A stretch of 13,971 nt of DNA from JBBTXM01 sp038062255 (GTDB taxonomy: Bacteria; Patescibacteriota; Minisyncoccia; UBA11713; 2-01-FULL-45-33): the NCBI GenBank assembly GCA_038062255.1, contig JBBTXM010000034.1, positions 1 to 13,971 on the forward strand, written 5' to 3'. This document shows, in pieces, positions 6,196 to 12,287 of this stretch (its first letter is position 1; the number at the start of each line of letters is the position of its first letter). The translations under genes and the position numbers were made by a program. The notes beneath the pieces are model-generated. The model was not told where the DNA came from and did not search any database. It worked only from the letters and a program-made list of their open reading frames with translations.

Positions 6196-7026
6196 ATGTT
6201 TGGAATCGTATTTTCTGGAATTTCAACCTTTTGCCACGAAATTTCCAGCGTCATTGGTAAGTTTGAAGTTGGGGCGCGCAAAGAAAGCGTATTTACCATG
6301 GGGTTTTTAAATTATATTTGGGCGTTTTTATTTTTTTTGGTACTGATGTTTGTTCGAAACTCTTTTGTATTTTCTCTAGCTTCTCTCCCAACATTTGCCA
6401 CAAGAGTGTTTTTGGAGATACTCCAAACTCATTCATCTTTAATGGGGGTGGTTCGGGCTGATCGAACAACTTTCAGTTTTGTAAATGTGATAACAATTCC
6501 GTTTCTTTTGCTTGTAGATACGGTTTTAGGATACAAAATTGGGTCCGGACAGATTTTTGGAATCGGACTGATTTTTATTGCGCTTTTTATTTTATTTTTG
6601 AAACATGACCTCAAAAAAGACGGATTGGGTTTTGTGTTGTTTTCAAGCATCAATGCCGTGGCCACCATTTCTTTATTTAAATACAACATCACGCATTTTA
6701 ATTCTGTGGAAGCGGAGCAGACTCTTGTTATCGCGATTTTGCTATTTTATCTTTTTTTCTGCGCTAAATTTTTGGCCCGCGAAAACCCGATTAAATTTTT
6801 TGCAAAACCAATATTTTTATTGCAATCTGCCACAAGCGGCATAGGAAATGTAATTGCCAGTTTTGCATATGTATTTGCGCCAGCATCGGTAATTCTTTCA
6901 GCAAAAAGATCGTTTTCCATAATCTGGTCTTGGTTTTCAGGAAGCATTTATTTTCATGAAAAGCATGTTGCAATAAAATTGGGCGCCGTGGCGTTTTTGA
7001 TTTTGGGAGTTATTTTGCTAGTGTAA
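6196..7026 (+). CDS. EamA/DMT-superfamily transporter
   Basis: A 276-residue integral membrane protein with about ten hydrophobic segments spread evenly over its length, the layout of drug/metabolite (EamA) exporters with two five-helix halves. The second half ends with an ASVILSAKRSFSIIWSWFSGSIYFHEK segment and then AIKLGAVAFLILGVILLV. This matches the typical end of EamA domains, where a helix carrying the pore-lining residues is followed by a Glu and a last helix. Substrate unknown. The ATG at 6196 follows TATAAA (6184-6189) by 6 nt, so a leaderless transcript is possible in addition to read-through from upstream. The gene lies 27 nt after the aminotransferase stop and 4 nt before rsmI. 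Confidence 0.8.
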   Translation: MFGIVFSGISTFCHEISSVIGKFEVGARKESVFTMGFLNYIWAFLFFLVLMFVRNSFVFSLASLPTFATRVFLEILQTHSSLMGVVRADRTTFSFVNVITIPFLLLVDTVLGYKIGSGQIFGIGLIFIALFILFLKHDLKKDGLGFVLFSSINAVATISLFKYNITHFNSVEAEQTLVIAILLFYLFFCAKFLARENPIKFFAKPIFLLQSATSGIGNVIASFAYVFAPASVILSAKRSFSIIWSWFSGSIYFHEKHVAIKLGAVAFLILGVILLV

Positions 7027-7030
7027 TCCA

Positions 7031-7666
7031 ATGCCAAAGCTATTCATTGTTGCAACCACAATCGGCAATCTTAAAGATATTACCCTTCGCGCGATAGAGG
7101 TATTGCGCGAAGTTGACTTGGTTTTGGCGGAAGATACAAGAGTCACTCGCAAGCTTTTGTCCCACCTCGGCATTCATAAGCCGATTTTGAGGTACTTGCC
7201 GAAAAAAGATTATAAAAAATTTAAAAATATTGCTTTAGTTACTGACGCCGGAACACCTGCAATTTCTGACCCGGGAACAATGCTAGTTAAAGATTTGTCT
7301 CAGGCAAATTTCAAAATTATACCAATTCCCGGGGCGTCGGCGATTTCGGCGATTATTTCGGTTGCCGATATAGATTGCTCGCAATTCTCTTTTTTAGGCT
7401 TTCCCCCGCACAAAAAAGGCAGGAAAACTTTTTTTGAGCGCGTCGCGCAAAGCGAAATTCCTATTATTTTATTTGAATCCCCGCACAGGATTTTAAAAAC
7501 ACTAAAAGAGCTTGAAAATGCTATGGGCAATAGATACGTAAATATTGGGAGAGAACTTACCAAGCTTTATGAAGAAGTTTTTCGAGGAAATCTTTCCGAG
7601 GCTCAAAAGCATTTTGCCGGCGAGCGCGAGCGCGGCGAGTTTGTTATAATATTAGATCATGCATAG
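7031..7666 (+). CDS. rsmI: 16S rRNA (cytidine1402-2'-O)-methyltransferase
   Basis: A tetrapyrrole-methylase-fold SAM enzyme that methylates the ribose of C1402 in the ribosomal P site. Motifs: VATTIGNLKDITLRAIEVL (7-25, where the usual VATPIGNL has Thr for Pro), EDTRVTRKLLSHLGI (34-48), TDAGTPAISDPG (71-82), PGAS (100-103), FLGFPPHKKGR (121-131), FESPHR (148-153) and GRELTKLYEEVFRG. At 211 residues it lacks the C-terminal extension of the usual about 280-residue enzyme, and the stretch between GIHKPILRY and the SDAGTP-type motif is shortened by around 20 residues. It overlaps rsmE by 8 nt, indicating coupled translation. Confidence 0.92.
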   Translation: MPKLFIVATTIGNLKDITLRAIEVLREVDLVLAEDTRVTRKLLSHLGIHKPILRYLPKKDYKKFKNIALVTDAGTPAISDPGTMLVKDLSQANFKIIPIPGASAISAIISVADIDCSQFSFLGFPPHKKGRKTFFERVAQSEIPIILFESPHRILKTLKELENAMGNRYVNIGRELTKLYEEVFRGNLSEAQKHFAGERERGEFVIILDHA

Positions 7667-8366
7667 ATTTTATCTGAATGAAAAACTTGATACCAATATT
7701 TTGGTTGTAAAGGACAAGGCGATATTGCACCAGCTTAAAAATGTTTTGAGGCTCCGAAAAGGAGATTTGATTTCTTTTTTCAATAATGAGGGCGCGGAGA
7801 GCGGTTTTGATTTTTCTGCGGAGTTAAAAAATATCGAGAGAGCTTCCGCCAATTTTTTAATTAAAGAAAAAAAAGAGAATACGCGCGAACCCAATAAAAA
7901 AATCATTTTATACCAGTCGCTGGTTAAAAAAGAGCGGTTTGAGCAGATTTTGCAGCACGGGGCTGAAATAGGAATATCCGAATTTTTTCCGGTAGTTTCC
8001 AGGCGCGCCGGCAAAAAAAGCCTCCAGCAAGACAGATGCGAAAAAATACTGCGCGAAGCCTCCGAGCAGTCGGGCAGGGCGATTGTTCCAAAACTAGGCC
8101 AAGTTTTGGATTTTAAAAAAGCCGTTCAAAAAGCTCAGGATTCAGGGTTTAAAACATACTTTGCCTGCACGGAAGAAAAAGACCGCCGTATTTATGGGGC
8201 GGGCGACAGGTATGTAAATTTGTTTATAGGGCCCGAGGGTGGGTGGGACGCAAGCGAAATTTTCGCCATGCAGCGGGCCGGGTTTATTCCAATTTCTTTA
8301 GGCAAGCTTACATTTCGGGCCGAGACTGCGGCAATTGTTGCAAGCTATACCTTGCTATGGGGATAA
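7659..8366 (+). CDS. rsmE: 16S rRNA (uracil1498-N3)-methyltransferase
   Basis: A SPOUT-class methyltransferase that modifies U1498 of 16S rRNA. The N-terminal PUA-like domain starts MHRFYLNEK and continues HQLKNVLRLRKGD (24-36). The core has YQSLVKKERFEQILQHGAEIG (85-105), REASEQSGR (132-140), GPEGGWDASE (191-200, SAM-binding knot) and LGKLTFRAETAAI (214-226). At 235 residues it is of normal length. It starts inside the last codons of rsmI, so the two rRNA-modifying enzymes are made together. A weak GGGATA/TATCCC hairpin follows at 8360-8382. Confidence 0.93.
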   Translation: MHRFYLNEKLDTNILVVKDKAILHQLKNVLRLRKGDLISFFNNEGAESGFDFSAELKNIERASANFLIKEKKENTREPNKKIILYQSLVKKERFEQILQHGAEIGISEFFPVVSRRAGKKSLQQDRCEKILREASEQSGRAIVPKLGQVLDFKKAVQKAQDSGFKTYFACTEEKDRRIYGAGDRYVNLFIGPEGGWDASEIFAMQRAGFIPISLGKLTFRAETAAIVASYTLLWG

Positions 8367-8384
8367 ACTATACCTCTATCCCTT

Positions 8385-8396
8385 ATTCGTACGAAT
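8385..8396. promoter_or_regulatory. Palindrome upstream of the ArsR-type gene
   Basis: ATTCGTACGAAT is a perfect 12-bp palindrome 37 bp before the ArsR-type start codon, at a position where an autoregulatory operator could be. No second copy is seen nearby. The candidate -10 for the gene is TATGAT (8414-8419). Confidence 0.4.
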
Positions 8397-8433
8397 TAGC
8401 GCATTACAATGTATATGATAGGATAAAATTATT

Positions 8434-8697
8434 ATGAAAGATCTAGAAAGACTGCTAAAAGCCATGGCCAATAAACGGAGGTTGAGCATTTTAAAGTTTC
8501 TTAGGCAGCACAACGAGTTATCGGTGGGAGATATTGCAGAACGGATTCAATTATCTATAAAATCAACATCAAGGCATCTGAGTGTTCTTGCTGGAGCTGA
8601 TATTGTGGAAAAAGAACAGCGCAGCACATCTATGTTTTACCGTCTCGCAAAAATTGAAAAACAATTTTTAAAAAATATATTTTCTGAAATTAGTTAA
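8434..8697 (+). CDS. ArsR-family winged-helix regulator
   Basis: An 87-residue DNA-binding protein. LLKAMANKRRLSILKFLRQHNELSVGDIAERIQLSIKSTSRHLSVLAGADIVEKEQRSTSMFYRL is the ArsR-type winged helix: helix-turn-helix about residues 28-52 and the wing about 55-68. The metal-binding ELCVCDL-type motif is absent and the protein has no cysteine, so it is not a classical arsenic sensor. The signal is unknown. It lies between rsmE and rplJ on the same strand but appears to have its own promoter region with a 12-bp palindrome. Neither neighbour suggests a regulated pathway, so its target could be itself or distant genes. Confidence 0.85.
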   Translation: MKDLERLLKAMANKRRLSILKFLRQHNELSVGDIAERIQLSIKSTSRHLSVLAGADIVEKEQRSTSMFYRLAKIEKQFLKNIFSEIS

Positions 8698-8764
8698 TTA
8701 TAAAGTTTTCCACTACTTGTCCCTTTGTGTTTACTGCCCCAGATTAAGGATGGCATATAAATAA

Positions 8765-8805
8765 AATATTGTCAATATTGCAATGATTTTGCGCCTTGCT
8801 ATACT
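8765..8805 (+). promoter_or_regulatory. rplJ operon promoter with adjoining palindrome
   Basis: TTGCAA (8778-8783), 16 bp, then TGcTATACT (-10 at 8800-8805), an extended -10 promoter. Directly upstream and overlapping the -35 is the palindrome AATATTG-T-CAATATT (8765-8779), which could be an operator or only AT-rich symmetry. Transcription would start near 8812. Confidence 0.6.
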
Positions 8806-8811
8806 CCAATT

Positions 8812-8887
8812 AAAGAGTCGCAGACGGCAGGGTTGAATACTATAAGGCCTGCCCAGATAAATTAAGCGGCTTTTGCCGTTTATTTTT
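8812..8887 (+). ncRNA. L10 (rplJ) leader RNA with attenuator
   Basis: The untranslated leader fits the L10 leader class to which the L10(L12)4 complex binds to repress its own operon. GTCGCAGACGGCAGGG is followed by a loop and GGCCTGCC, so GGCAGG (8826-8831) pairs with CCTGCC (8848-8853). This resembles the AGACAGCAGG...CCTGCCGAGG core of known L10 leaders, from memory. After it, AAGCGGC (8864-8870) and GCCGTTT (8875-8881) form a short hairpin with a T-rich tail running up to the start codon, an apparent attenuator. GCCGT (8875-8879) could instead pair with ACGGC (8824-8828), giving an alternative fold. Confidence 0.75.
8864..8887 (+). terminator. rplJ attenuator hairpin
   Basis: A 7-bp stem with one G-T pair, a TTTT loop and the tail TTTATTTTT that ends at the base before the rplJ ATG. 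It leaves no room for a Shine-Dalgarno site. Confidence 0.55.
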
Positions 8888-9388
8888 ATGGTTACAAGAA
8901 AACAAAAAGAAGAGATAGTAAAAGAGCTCAAAAAGAAGATTTCGTCTTCGAATTTTGTGGCCTTTTTGAATTTTCACAAGCTTTCCGTAAAAAAATCCAT
9001 GGAGTTTAGGCGCGCTTTGAAAAAAGCCGAGGGGGATTATATCGTATCCAAAAAAACCTTAATTTCCGTTGCGGCAAAAGAGTCTGGTTTGGAAGTTGAT
9101 AAGAAAAAACTGGAAGGAGAAGTAGGCGTGGTTTTTGGTGGAGAAAAGGAGGATACAATACTCGCCGTTGCCAAAGAAATCGCCAACTTTGCCAAAAAGA
9201 ACTCGGAAATGTTAAAGATTATCGGAGGAATTTGGAACAAAGAATGGGCGGATATAAATCAAATAAAAAGATTGGCAGCAATACCCGGAAGAGAGGCTCT
9301 TCTTACCCAGCTTGCGTTTATATTGTCGCAGCCAGTTTCAAGCTTAGCCCGAGTGTTATCGGAAGTTAGCAAAAAAGGTCAAAATTAA
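8888..9388 (+). CDS. rplJ: Large subunit ribosomal protein L10
   Basis: A 166-residue L10 (uL10), which anchors the L7/L12 stalk to 23S rRNA. The start MVTRKQKEEIVKELKKKISSSNFVAFLNFHKLSVKKSMEFRRALKKA and the later EGEVGVVFGGEKEDTILAVAKEIANFAKK are typical. AAIPGREALLTQLAFILSQPVSSLARVL gives the C-terminal helix that carries L7/L12 dimers. ATG 8888 is chosen; an upstream TTG lies in the leader hairpin. No Shine-Dalgarno sequence precedes the start: the attenuator tail touches it. rplL follows 73 bp later, and the leader suggests feedback control by L10-L12. Confidence 0.94.
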   Translation: MVTRKQKEEIVKELKKKISSSNFVAFLNFHKLSVKKSMEFRRALKKAEGDYIVSKKTLISVAAKESGLEVDKKKLEGEVGVVFGGEKEDTILAVAKEIANFAKKNSEMLKIIGGIWNKEWADINQIKRLAAIPGREALLTQLAFILSQPVSSLARVLSEVSKKGQN

Positions 9389-9434
9389 CCCCGACGCCCC
9401 TGAAGGGGTCGGGGCTCCGACCAAAGCGTCGGAG
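9389..9434 (+). promoter_or_regulatory. Double hairpin between rplJ and rplL
   Basis: Hairpin 1 (9389-9414) has outer arms CCCCGA/TCGGGG and inner arms CCCC/GGGG around TGAA, with a two-base bulge. Hairpin 2 pairs CTCCGAC (9415-9421) with GTCGGAG (9428-9434). An alternative pairing, GTCGG (9408-9412) with CCGAC (9417-9421), would disrupt both. It may tune rplJ:rplL expression or mark RNA processing, or be an inserted palindromic repeat. Confidence 0.6.
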
Positions 9435-9461
9435 TTATTATCAGGTAAGTAAAATAATTTT

Positions 9462-9836
9462 ATGGCAAATTTAGATAATATCGTAGAAGAAGTTTCAAAA
9501 CTTAGCGCTTTGGAGCTTTCAGATTTAGTGAAGAAAATCGAAGAGAAGTTCGGAGTTTCTGCCGCTATGCCTGTTATGGCTGTTGCGGGAGGAGCCGGTG
9601 CTGGAGAAGAGGCGAAAGAGGAAAAATCCACTTTCAATGTGGAACTAAAAAGCGCCGGAGGCCAGAAGATTGCCGTGATAAAGGTTCTTCGAGAAGCCAT
9701 CGGTTTGGGCCTTAAAGAGGCCAAGGATTTGGCGGATGCCGCTCCGAAAATGGTGAAAGAGGGTATGGACAAGGCCGCATCCGAAGAGCTTAAAAAGAAG
9801 CTCGAAGAAGCAGGAGCGACAGTTGAACTAAAATAA
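9462..9836 (+). CDS. rplL: Large subunit ribosomal protein L7/L12
   Basis: A 124-residue bL12 of normal length. The N-terminal dimerisation domain (MANLDNIVEEVSKLSALELSDLVKKIEEKFGV) is followed by a short Ala/Gly hinge (AVAGGAGAGEEAKEEK). The conserved C-terminal factor-binding domain has KIAVIKVLREAIGLGLKEAKDLADAAPKMVKEG (69-101). It forms the flexible stalk that recruits translation GTPases. The nearest Shine-Dalgarno-like AGG is about 16 nt upstream, too far to be a standard site. It is second in the rplJL operon, after the double hairpin. Confidence 0.95.
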   Translation: MANLDNIVEEVSKLSALELSDLVKKIEEKFGVSAAMPVMAVAGGAGAGEEAKEEKSTFNVELKSAGGQKIAVIKVLREAIGLGLKEAKDLADAAPKMVKEGMDKAASEELKKKLEEAGATVELK

Positions 9837-9843
9837 AACAAAT

Positions 9844-10416
9844 ATGAATATTCTCGAAAAATTATTTGGCAGTACCGCAAGAGTAAGGCTGATGCGCGTT
9901 TTCTATTTGAACTCGGAAAAGCCTTTGATTACGAAGGAAATTTCCAAAATGGCTAAATTGTCTTCTCGAGCGGTTTCCAAGGAAAGCAAATTTCTTTTAT
10001 CTATAGGCTTTTTAAAAAAGGGGAGCAAAAAGAGCTTGGTTGTTTCGGAAACTTTTCCGCTTTTTTCTGCCCTGAGAAATCTAATAATTACAGCCTCGCC
10101 TGCGTCGCGGGAAAATCTTTTAGATTTTTTCAAAAAACATAAAAAAATAAAATTAGTGTCTATCGGAGGCGTGTTTATGGATTCCGCCCCAAGCGAATCG
10201 GACCTGGATTTGCTTGTTGTCGGCAATGGCATCAAGAAAGGGGCTGTAGAAAAATTCGTAAAAAAAATGGAGTCCGAGGTGGGCAAGGAAATAAATTGGT
10301 CGTTTCTGTCGCTTGCGGAATTCAACGACCGAGTTGCGATGCGCGACAAATTTTTGCGCGATTTTTTCGATTCCCCAAACGAGTTTATAATAAATAGGAT
10401 AGAACAGGGTACTTAG
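9844..10416 (+). CDS. Winged-helix protein with nucleotidyltransferase domain
   Basis: A 190-residue two-domain protein. Residues 1-75 look like a winged helix (LITKEISKMAKLSSRAVSKESKFLLSIGFLKK). Residues about 100-150 carry the minimal nucleotidyltransferase signature: GGVFMDSAPSESDLDLLVVG, with the Ser-Asp-x-Asp (119-122) that binds metal in MNT/KNTase-type enzymes. Such fusions may be transcriptional regulators or relatives of MNT antitoxins; no HEPN partner gene follows, so the latter is unsupported. It begins 7 nt after rplL. Its last three codons plus stop lie inside tRNA-Val (10407-10416), so transcript processing would remove the end of the message. Confidence 0.75.
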   Translation: MNILEKLFGSTARVRLMRVFYLNSEKPLITKEISKMAKLSSRAVSKESKFLLSIGFLKKGSKKSLVVSETFPLFSALRNLIITASPASRENLLDFFKKHKKIKLVSIGGVFMDSAPSESDLDLLVVGNGIKKGAVEKFVKKMESEVGKEINWSFLSLAEFNDRVAMRDKFLRDFFDSPNEFIINRIEQGT

Positions 10417-10478
10417 CTCAGTGGCAGAGCACTGTCTTCACACGACAGGGGTCGCAGGTTCAATCCCTGCAGTACCCA
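10407..10478 (+). tRNA. tRNA-Val (anticodon CAC)
   Basis: A full cloverleaf is visible. The acceptor GGGTACT (10407-10413) pairs with AGTACCC (10471-10477), and the discriminator is A. The D arm has GCTC/GAGC. The anticodon stem CTGTC/GACAG encloses TTCACAC, giving anticodon CAC, which reads GUG (Val). The T arm is GCAGG-TTCAATC-CCTGC. CCA is not encoded (ACAAAA follows), so a CCA-adding enzyme is needed. The 5' end overlaps the preceding coding sequence by 10 nt, and no promoter of its own is evident. Confidence 0.95.
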
Positions 10479-10483
10479 CAAAA

Positions 10484-10492
10484 TGTTAGAAT
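10484..10492 (+). promoter_or_regulatory. Extended -10 element before the PduO-type gene
   Basis: TGTTAGAAT (10484-10492) is an extended -10 with no recognisable -35; the -35 position lies in the T arm of the tRNA. The box ends 6 nt before the ATG at 10499, which predicts a leaderless transcript. The same words occur in the 15-52 palindrome. Confidence 0.5.
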
Positions 10493-10498
10493 ATTGGC

Positions 10499-11071
10499 AT
10501 GGGGCTTTTTTATACCGGAAAAGGCGACAAGGGGAAAAGTATTGTTGGAAAAAAGATAATCGACAAAACTTCGGTGGAAATCGAAGCGCTTGGCGATTTG
10601 GATGAGCTAAATAGCCTACTCGGAATTGTCCGAAGCTCGGTTTCGGACAAAGCGTTCAAGAGAATAATTTTGAGCGTTCAAGAGAATCTCTTTATAATTC
10701 AGGCAAATGTGGCTGGGTTTATGCTTGCCCGTCGAAGCCTTGGCGTAGGCGGGAAACCCAAGTTTAAACCGCCGTTGTTTAAGGAAGAAAAAATCAGGGA
10801 GCTCGAAAAAATAATCGACAGATTTGAGCATAAAATAAAACCAGCAAAAAAGTTCATAATTCCGGGAGCGGGGGAGGAATCTGCATGGCTGGATTACGCA
10901 AGAGCTGTTTCGAGGCGCGCCGAGCGCAGTGTCTTCAGGTATTCTAAAAGACATTCGCTTAACCCTCATATTTTGTCCTATATGAATCGGCTTTCTAGTT
11001 TATTTTTTGCCATGGCAAGGATGGCGGTAAAGAAATCCTTCGGGGCGGAAAGATATCCACAATACCGCTGA
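10499..11071 (+). CDS. PduO-type cob(I)alamin adenosyltransferase
   Basis: A 190-residue protein of the PduO/MMAB family, which transfers adenosyl from ATP to cob(I)alamin to make coenzyme B12. Motifs: FYTGKGDKGKSIVG (4-17), EIEALGDLDELNSLLG (27-42), FIIPGAGEESAWLDYARAVSRRAERSVF (119-146) and YMNRLSSLFFAMARM (171-185, where the usual NRLSD Asp is Ser). Residues 76-87 (LARRSLGVGGKP) are encoded by an inserted palindromic repeat, in a region that varies in the family. With no B12 synthesis genes here, a role in salvage for a B12-dependent enzyme such as class II ribonucleotide reductase is an inference. The start is probably leaderless. Confidence 0.85.
   Translation: MGLFYTGKGDKGKSIVGKKIIDKTSVEIEALGDLDELNSLLGIVRSSVSDKAFKRIILSVQENLFIIQANVAGFMLARRSLGVGGKPKFKPPLFKEEKIRELEKIIDRFEHKIKPAKKFIIPGAGEESAWLDYARAVSRRAERSVFRYSKRHSLNPHILSYMNRLSSLFFAMARMAVKKSFGAERYPQYR
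10728..10753. repeat. Palindromic repeat inside the PduO-type gene
   Basis: CCCGTC (10728-10733) pairs with GGCGGG (10748-10753), allowing one T-G pair, around GAAGCCTTGGCGTA. It encodes ARRSLGVGG on the plus strand and PAYAKASTGK on the minus strand. I recall near-identical peptides in many unrelated predicted Parcubacteria proteins, so it is read as a dispersed repeat inserted in frame. Confidence 0.65.
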
Positions 11072-11124
11072 CAGAGCTTGGCCTTATCCGTGATAAAATA
11101 AAGCTAGGGTCGATACAAATCCGC

Positions 11125-11160
11125 AACGAGGATTTCTCGAGAGTCCTTGTTATATTTATT
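11125..11160 (+). terminator. Possible terminator after the PduO-type gene
   Basis: AACGAGGA (11125-11132) pairs with TCCTTGTT (11144-11151), with one G-T pair. The loop holds CTCGAG, and the T-rich tail is imperfect (ATATTTATT). It is the only termination signal seen between the two genes. Confidence 0.4.
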
Positions 11161-11181
11161 AGCAATTAGAAATTAAACTAT

Positions 11182-11871
11182 ATGATAGTACAAACTTGGG
11201 GCGATGTTTTGATCGCTTCTTTCCAAGAGTTATGGAGCTTGGTAGTGGCTTTTGTTCCACAGCTCGTGATAGCTCTTGTGGTTTTTATAGTCGGCTGGGT
11301 AATAGCAGTTGCCTTGGGGAAATTGGTATCGCAGATAGTTAAATCTCTCCGCGTAGATTCAGCTTTGCGAGGCTTGGGGGCGGAAGCTCCTCTTTCGCGA
11401 GCTGGTATGCGGTTGGATTCTGGCGCGTTTGTCGGAGGCTTGGTACGCTGGTTCTTTATATTGGTATTTTTGTTCGCGGCAATTGATGTTGTAGGCCTCG
11501 ACCAAGTGACAGAATTTTTGCGAAGTGTAGTGCTTACATACATCCCGCAGGTAATCGTGGCGGCCTTTATTCTGCTTGTCGCAGCTTTGCTTGCCGACGT
11601 TGTGCACCGCGTTGTTGCCGGAAGCGCCCGAGCAGCGCATCTTCCTTCCGCTGGATTTTTGGGAGGAGTCGCAAAATGGTCAATTTGGATTTTTGCCATA
11701 TTGGCCGCGCTGTTCCAATTGGGAATCGCGGGAGTGTTTATACAAACATTGTTTACGGCATTCGTAGCAATGCTTGCTATCGCCGGAGGTTTGGCGTTTG
11801 GGCTTGGAGGCAGGGACGCGGCTTCGCGTTTCCTCGAAAAGCTTCGCGCGGACATCACGCACCACTCGTAG
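11182..11871 (+). CDS. MscS-related conserved TM-helix membrane protein
   Basis: A 229-residue membrane protein with about five hydrophobic segments (near 20-45, 85-105, 118-140, 160-180 and 183-208). IALVVFIVGWVIAVALGKLV and AMLAIAGGLAFGLGGRDAASRFLEKL match the conserved TM-helix repeat found in MscS-family proteins and CmpX-like relatives. It ends after this last helix, so it lacks the beta domain of true MscS channels. It may be a regulatory membrane protein or a minimal channel; activity is unproven. Codons are more GC-rich than in most neighbours. It is followed 21 nt later by a strong terminator. Confidence 0.78.
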   Translation: MIVQTWGDVLIASFQELWSLVVAFVPQLVIALVVFIVGWVIAVALGKLVSQIVKSLRVDSALRGLGAEAPLSRAGMRLDSGAFVGGLVRWFFILVFLFAAIDVVGLDQVTEFLRSVVLTYIPQVIVAAFILLVAALLADVVHRVVAGSARAAHLPSAGFLGGVAKWSIWIFAILAALFQLGIAGVFIQTLFTAFVAMLAIAGGLAFGLGGRDAASRFLEKLRADITHHS

Positions 11872-11892
11872 TTATTACCGATTTGCATCAAA

Positions 11893-11922
11893 AAGGCGCT
11901 ATTGACAAAATAGCGCTTTTTT
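11893..11922 (+). terminator. Strong intrinsic terminator
   Basis: GCGCTATT (11896-11903) pairs perfectly with AATAGCGC (11909-11916) around GACAA, followed by six T. The flanking A-run extends the stem. It ends the MscS-like transcript. Confidence 0.85.
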
Positions 11923-11931
11923 GCTAGGAAT
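11902..11931 (+). promoter_or_regulatory. Promoter overlapping the terminator
   Basis: A consensus TTGACA (11902-11907) lies across the terminator loop. A 17-bp spacer leads to TAGGAA (11925-11930), preceded by TG (TGcTAGGAAT). It would drive the SPFH cassette from within the preceding terminator. Confidence 0.5.
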
Positions 11932-11979
11932 GTTAGTGGATAGTTTGAAATCCAAAAATCAAGGCAAAAAGGAGAAATT

Positions 11980-12261
11980 ATGATTCTTTTGACTTTAGCA
12001 GAGTTGGTGTTAATGGCAATCTTGTTCTACTTGGGAGTAACTCAGGTAGTTCTGCCATTGTGGCGGGATACGCCTCTTTTCCCAATGTTTAGTAGAGAGG
12101 GGCGTCTCCAGCATGAGTTAGTTGAAGCCACTGAGAAGGTGGCAGAAGCTAAACTCGAGAAAAAAATCGCCGAAACGACTCACGAAGCAGAGTCCGTTCG
12201 ACGAACAGTTCGTCAATCTGTCAGACCAGTATCTAGGTCTGATAAAACCGTTAACCAGTAA
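11980..12261 (+). CDS. Small TM/coiled-coil protein, SPFH partner
   Basis: A 93-residue protein that I do not recognise. One N-terminal transmembrane segment (about 3-28, LLTLAELVLMAILFYLGVTQVVL) is followed by a charged helical stretch (about 42-75, HELVEATEKVAEAKLEKKIAE) likely to form a coiled coil, and a Ser/Arg-rich tail. A strong AAGGAG Shine-Dalgarno site lies about 6 nt before the ATG. It precedes the SPFH gene by 26 nt, and both have the same type of ribosome binding site, so they form an operon. A membrane partner of the SPFH assembly is the natural guess; it does not resemble NfeD, the usual SPFH partner. Confidence 0.7.
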   Translation: MILLTLAELVLMAILFYLGVTQVVLPLWRDTPLFPMFSREGRLQHELVEATEKVAEAKLEKKIAETTHEAESVRRTVRQSVRPVSRSDKTVNQ

Positions 12262-12287
12262 TCGCAGATAGAAAAGGAGAAAGAAAA

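Noticed and set aside
6044..6310. An 88-codon plus-strand frame across the end of the aminotransferase gene and the start of the transporter gene
   Set aside because: It overlaps two recognised genes in another frame and has no domain pattern of its own.
8434..8697. Arsenic or metal sensing by the ArsR-type protein
   Set aside because: It contains no cysteine and lacks the metal-binding motif, and no resistance genes are adjacent.
11178..11891. A 237-codon open frame on the minus strand opposite the MscS-like gene
   Set aside because: Its translation is Thr/Ala/Asn/Lys-rich with no domain-like pattern, while the plus strand encodes a conserved TM-helix protein; it is an antisense shadow.
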